NCBI GenBank assembly: GCA_012517485.1
Contig: JAAYUT010000285.1
Location: 1 to 8,583, forward strand
Origin: Candidatus Atribacter fermentans
GTDB lineage: Bacteria; Atribacterota; Atribacteria; Atribacterales; Atribacteraceae
DNA length: 8,583 nt
Direction: 5' to 3'
The notes beneath the pieces were generated by a model. The model searched no databases. It was not told the DNA's origin and saw nothing but the letters and a program-made list of their open reading frames with translations. A program made the translations under genes and the position numbers. Below, one piece after another: positions 5,506-8,583 of this stretch (position 1 is its first letter; the number at the start of each line of letters is the position of its first letter).

Positions 5506-6099
5506 ATGTCTTTTCAAGATATTTTAAATAAAATCGAGCAGGAAGCGCAACGTCGACAAAATGCTATCTTGCAAAATGCCCGCCTGGAAGCTGAGAAAAT
5601 TCTGGAAAAAGCGAAGATTGAAATAAACCAAGAAAGAGAACGGCTTATTCAACAACGGACAAAAGAATCTCAGTTAATAGTCCAACGCATGCTTGCCGAA
5701 GCCAAGTTAAAAGGGAGAAGTATTATTGGGAAAATTAAATCTGAAGCATATCAAAAAGTCAAATCCGAAGTTGCTGCTGCTTTTTCCAAAAAAATATCGC
5801 AATCTCCAAAAAAGTGGTACACCAAAATTATTTTAAATCATTCAACATCGAAGGATGAAGAAATCCTTATGGCTCCTAATGAAGCCAATACATTGGGAGA
5901 AAAATTCATAAACCAACTGAATCAAGAAAATAAAACTTCCTTTCGTTACGGAGGCGTGACCCAGGAAATTGAAAGCGGGTTATTACTCAAAAAAGGTGGT
6001 ATGATTCTCAATCTCAGTTTAAATTCTCTTTTAGAGGAAGCCTTTCGACAAAATGAAAGTCAAATATCTCAAATGCTCTTTAAAGGAACAGAGAAATGA
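5506..6099 (+). CDS. ntpE: V/A-type ATPase peripheral-stalk subunit E
   Basis: Subunit E pairs with the small coiled-coil subunit and binds the top of the catalytic head. The 197 residues fit the family. Residues 1 to about 85 form a charged helix for the stalk (IEQEAQRRQNAILQNARLEAEKILEKA), and the rest is the globular head-binding domain, ending in the typical GLLLKKGGMILNLSLNSLLEEAF followed by a helix (FRQNESQISQMLF). The N-terminal half resembles other stalk proteins, and the C-terminal segment makes the family call. AGAGGG at 5495-5500 precedes the ATG by five bases, and only ten bases separate it from the K gene. Its TGA overlaps the next ATG (ATGA). Confidence 0.92.
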   Translation: MSFQDILNKIEQEAQRRQNAILQNARLEAEKILEKAKIEINQERERLIQQRTKESQLIVQRMLAEAKLKGRSIIGKIKSEAYQKVKSEVAAAFSKKISQSPKKWYTKIILNHSTSKDEEILMAPNEANTLGEKFINQLNQENKTSFRYGGVTQEIESGLLLKKGGMILNLSLNSLLEEAFRQNESQISQMLFKGTEK

Positions 6100-7130
6100 C
6101 TACAATTCAAAATAAAAGTTGTCCAGGAAACGCTACTGCCTATACATATATCATCGGAAGAATTCGTGCTTTGGAACGAGGACTTCTCAATAATCGTTTG
6201 CTGGAAAATGCTTTAAAAGCCGAAGATCTCGAACAGGCTTTACGAGTTCTATCAGAACTACCGTATATAAATGAAGTGCTTCAAAATGCAGCAAAAAAAC
6301 CCAGCTCGATTGATCGGGCTTTGACGGAACACTTTTGGAATACTCTTCATGAAATTCTTAAGGTTCAAACTATTGCACCAATAGGGATTTTTTTCCAAAT
6401 GATTTATGACTTTAATAATCTGAAGCTGATTTTAAAGCGACATCTCACGAAATCTCCGAATGACACTGAATATCCTGCCAGTTTTGAGTGGAAACGTGTT
6501 CTTCGTTTTATCACCGGCGAAAGGAATGAATATCTTAACGATGTTTATCGAAAAGCCATCGATACCGCTCTAAATGAATATGAAAATGTCCGTAATGCTC
6601 AAGTCATCGAGAACATTATGGATCGTGCTTTTCTCGTGGAAGTAATATCTTTAGCTAATAATTGTGAAAGCAAGGTAATCAAAAACTGGTTGATCGCTTA
6701 TTTTATGTTTGCTTATCTTCGGTCTGCTTTGCGAGCAAAATTTCAACAAACCAAAATTGATCTGTTTCGATCAATTTATTGGGAAAATCCCTACATTCGC
6801 TTTGAAGACTTAGCTGAGATAGTTACTGGTGCAGATGAAAAAGTCGAAGAAACTATCAACTACTACGGTTTTCGAGAACTTCTACCCCATGATATTGAAT
6901 ATAAAAATGATCCACGGTTTCTATCTGAAATGGAAAAGAACATGGATAATTACCTTATGAAATTTCTTCGTCCTTACCGGATACAGGCGTTTGGACCTGA
7001 ACCAGTTTTTGGATTTCTCTATGCAAAATTCACCGATGTCCGCAACCTGAGGATTATTTTACATGGGAAGTATTTTCTGATCAGCGAGAATGAAATAAAA
7101 AGGAAACTGCGAGAGTGTTACTATGAGTAA
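6096..7130 (+). CDS. ntpC: V/A-type ATPase subunit C (central-stalk socket, d-subunit homologue)
   Basis: Subunit C is the funnel-shaped protein that seats the D/F shaft on the K ring and transmits rotation. The 344 residues are mainly helical and match the family length. Typical segments are YTYIIGRIRALERGLLNN near the N-terminus, AEDLEQALRVLSELPYINEVL after it, the middle FQMIYDFNNLKLILKRHL, and the C-terminal FGPEPVFGFLYAKFTDVRNL leading to RIILHGKYFLISENEIKRKL. No membrane segment or signal peptide is visible, as expected for a protein held by contacts. AAAGGA at 6082-6087 lies upstream. The start overlaps the E stop by 4 bases and the end overlaps the F gene by 8 bases. Confidence 0.95.
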   Translation: MTTIQNKSCPGNATAYTYIIGRIRALERGLLNNRLLENALKAEDLEQALRVLSELPYINEVLQNAAKKPSSIDRALTEHFWNTLHEILKVQTIAPIGIFFQMIYDFNNLKLILKRHLTKSPNDTEYPASFEWKRVLRFITGERNEYLNDVYRKAIDTALNEYENVRNAQVIENIMDRAFLVEVISLANNCESKVIKNWLIAYFMFAYLRSALRAKFQQTKIDLFRSIYWENPYIRFEDLAEIVTGADEKVEETINYYGFRELLPHDIEYKNDPRFLSEMEKNMDNYLMKFLRPYRIQAFGPEPVFGFLYAKFTDVRNLRIILHGKYFLISENEIKRKLRECYYE

Positions 7131-7452
7131 GGTAAAAGTTGCTTTTGTTGGTGGAGAAGAAAATTCCCTTTGTTTTCGGGGAATGGGATTTGATGTTTTC
7201 TCAGTGAATTCTTTTGAAGCTTTGAATAATATATTACCAACTTTGAGAAGAGAAAAATACTCAATGATTTTTTCTGAATGGAAATTTTACAACCAAATAA
7301 AAAAACAATTTGAAGATATACGCTCTGAAGCCCTACCAGCCATTTTGGGAATACCAACCAACCCAAATGAAATGGGTCAAGGATCGAAATACATTTCTCA
7401 TCTGGTTGAAATGGCCATTGGGAGTAATATTATGCTTCAGGGAGAGGAATGA
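7123..7452 (+). CDS. ntpG: V/A-type ATPase subunit F (called NtpG in E. hirae)
   Basis: F binds the D shaft and helps regulate ATP hydrolysis and coupling. The 109-residue protein begins with the Rossmann-like strand KVAFVGGEENSLCFRGMGFDV, the usual opening of the family (normally a GDED-type loop and GFRLAG). It ends with a helix, SHLVEMAIGSNIML, similar to the C-terminal helix of F subunits. The loop between (PAILGIPTNPNEMGQGS) differs from the commoner IPGP-like version but keeps the proline-rich character. A GAGAG at 7111-7115 is a weak ribosome binding site, so translation likely depends on coupling with gene C (8-base overlap). The same family is named atpF in other bacteria, not to be confused with the F-type b subunit. 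Confidence 0.9.
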   Translation: MSKVKVAFVGGEENSLCFRGMGFDVFSVNSFEALNNILPTLRREKYSMIFSEWKFYNQIKKQFEDIRSEALPAILGIPTNPNEMGQGSKYISHLVEMAIGSNIMLQGEE

Positions 7453-8583
7453 TGAACATGCAAAAAGAAACGAATGGATTCATATTGAGCGTAAATGGTC
7501 CAGTAGTTATTGCTCAAAATCTTTCCGATGCCAAAATGTACGATATGGTTAAAGTTGGAACCAAGAAATTGGTCGGTGAAATTATTGGGATTCACAATCA
7601 AGAAGTAACAATTCAGGTCTACGAAGAAACCGCTGGCCTCCAACCTGGTGAACCAGTTGAGACGACCCATGAACCATTGAGTGTTGAACTTGGTCCTGGT
7701 TTAATTTCCAACATTTTTGATGGAACCCAGCGACCTCTTGAGGTCATCCTAAAATCCTCTGGAAATTTTATTGCACGGGGAGTAGAAGCACCAGCTTTGG
7801 ATCGAGAGAAAAAGTGGGATTTCAAACCCCTGATCACGAACGGAACCCAAGTTCAATCTGGAGATATCTTAGGCGAAACCCAAGAAAGCACTACAATTGC
7901 TCATAAAATTATGGTTCCTCCAGGAGTTTCAGGAACTTTAATTGAAATAAAAACCGGATCCTTTACGGTTACAGAACCAATTGCTACCATCCAAACCGAC
8001 GGGGGAGAGAAAAAATCAATTACCATGCTGCAACGGTGGCCAGTTCGAACTGGTCGCCCTTTTGCCAGTAAACTTGTCTTAGAAGAACCACTTATCACTG
8101 GTCAGCGTGTTATTGACCTTTTCTTTCCTATCGCTAAGGGAGGAGTTGCTTGTATCCCAGGACCCTTTGGAAGCGGCAAAACTGTTGTTCAACATCAATT
8201 GGCTAAATGGGCAAATGCCGATGTCATTATATTCATTGGATGTGGAGAACGGGGAAACGAAATGACTGATGTTTTAATGGAATTTCCCGAATTAATCGAT
8301 CCTTATACTGGTGAGCCTTTAATGAAAAGAACGGTCTTGATCGCCAATACCTCGAACATGCCGGTTGCTGCTCGTGAAGCCTCGGTTTATACCGGAATTA
8401 CTATTGCTGAATATTACCGAGACATGGGTTATAACGTTGCCTTGATGGCTGATTCAACCTCCCGTTGGGCAGAAGCCATGCGAGAGATCTCTGGACGTTT
8501 AGAAGAAATGCCTGGAGATGAAGGTTTTCCAGCTTATTTGGGAAGCCGAATAGCCAGTTTCTATGAAAGAGCTGGAAAAGTGA
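7452..8583 (+). CDS. ntpA: V/A-type ATPase catalytic subunit A (5' part, runs off the edge)
   Basis: A is the catalytic subunit that hydrolyses or makes ATP in the head with subunit B. The visible 377 codons are about two thirds of the usual 580-600. Seen in order: an N-terminal beta-barrel (GFILSVNGPVVIA), the A-specific non-homologous insert (about 115-190), and the nucleotide-binding domain with Walker A GPFGSGKT at 237-244, GCGERGNE with catalytic E266, and Walker B LMADSTSRWAEAM (D334). It ends in FPAYLGSRIASFYERAGKV. Three in-frame ATGs occur at 7449, 7452 and 7458; GGGAG at 7440-7444 best fits 7452, overlapping the F stop by one base. The final TGA of the window is out of frame. Subunits B and D should follow beyond the window. 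Confidence 0.97.
   Translation, partial: MNMQKETNGFILSVNGPVVIAQNLSDAKMYDMVKVGTKKLVGEIIGIHNQEVTIQVYEETAGLQPGEPVETTHEPLSVELGPGLISNIFDGTQRPLEVILKSSGNFIARGVEAPALDREKKWDFKPLITNGTQVQSGDILGETQESTTIAHKIMVPPGVSGTLIEIKTGSFTVTEPIATIQTDGGEKKSITMLQRWPVRTGRPFASKLVLEEPLITGQRVIDLFFPIAKGGVACIPGPFGSGKTVVQHQLAKWANADVIIFIGCGERGNEMTDVLMEFPELIDPYTGEPLMKRTVLIANTSNMPVAAREASVYTGITIAEYYRDMGYNVALMADSTSRWAEAMREISGRLEEMPGDEGFPAYLGSRIASFYERAGKV

Noticed and set aside
7310..7552. Plus-strand open frame bridging the F and A genes
   Set aside because: Overlaps two well supported genes in another frame and resembles nothing.
8581..8583. TGA at the very end of the window as the stop of subunit A
   Set aside because: In the A frame the last bases read GTG A; the TGA is out of frame and the catalytic subunit is about one third short of full length.

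Overview
The window is ordinary, well-preserved bacterial chromosome, AT-rich and dense in genes. It holds the end of a purine-biosynthesis locus, a convergent flavodoxin-like gene, a 676-base gap full of repeats, and the first seven genes of a V/A-type ATPase operon, which runs off the right edge. PurF is the Fe-S, B. subtilis-like form. The ATPase genes are in the order peripheral-stalk G/H, I, K, E, C, F, A, as in the bacterial V-type operons of Enterococcus hirae and Thermus. Good ribosome binding sites, short overlaps and a V-type ATPase suggest an anaerobic or fermentative bacterium. The repeat types in the gap recall uncultured anaerobic lineages such as Atribacterota, but that is only a guess; no marker gene here fixes the taxon.

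Left part (1-1967): an open frame enters from the left edge and ends on an ATGA overlap with purF (92-1489), as in an operon. A flavodoxin-fold gene runs the other way (1967 to 1494), leaving 4 bases between the two stop codons. A small hairpin spans both stops and has a T-run only in the minus-strand direction.

Middle (1968-2643): no convincing gene. It carries the flavodoxin promoter, a 16-base perfect palindrome, a 10-base direct repeat, three degenerate copies of a 'GTCATTGCGAG...CAATCTC' repeat (the last inverted), and two copies of a second C-rich/G-rich hairpin repeat that bracket the first family. A likely promoter for the ATPase operon follows at about 2526-2556.

Right part (2644-8583): genes for the coiled-coil peripheral-stalk subunit, membrane subunit I, proteolipid K, stalk subunit E, central-stalk socket C, regulatory F, and the catalytic A subunit (first 377 codons). 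Together they build most of a rotary ATPase: K and I form the ion channel and rotor ring, E with the small coiled-coil protein forms the peripheral stalks, C and F form part of the central shaft, and A is the catalytic headpiece. Subunits B and D should follow beyond the window. Subunit K has the full set of residues that bind Na+ in the E. hirae ring, so the enzyme is predicted to be Na+-coupled.

I found no phage, defence, CRISPR or biosynthetic system. The most interesting points are the Na+ site, the nested repeat families and some translation-control details.
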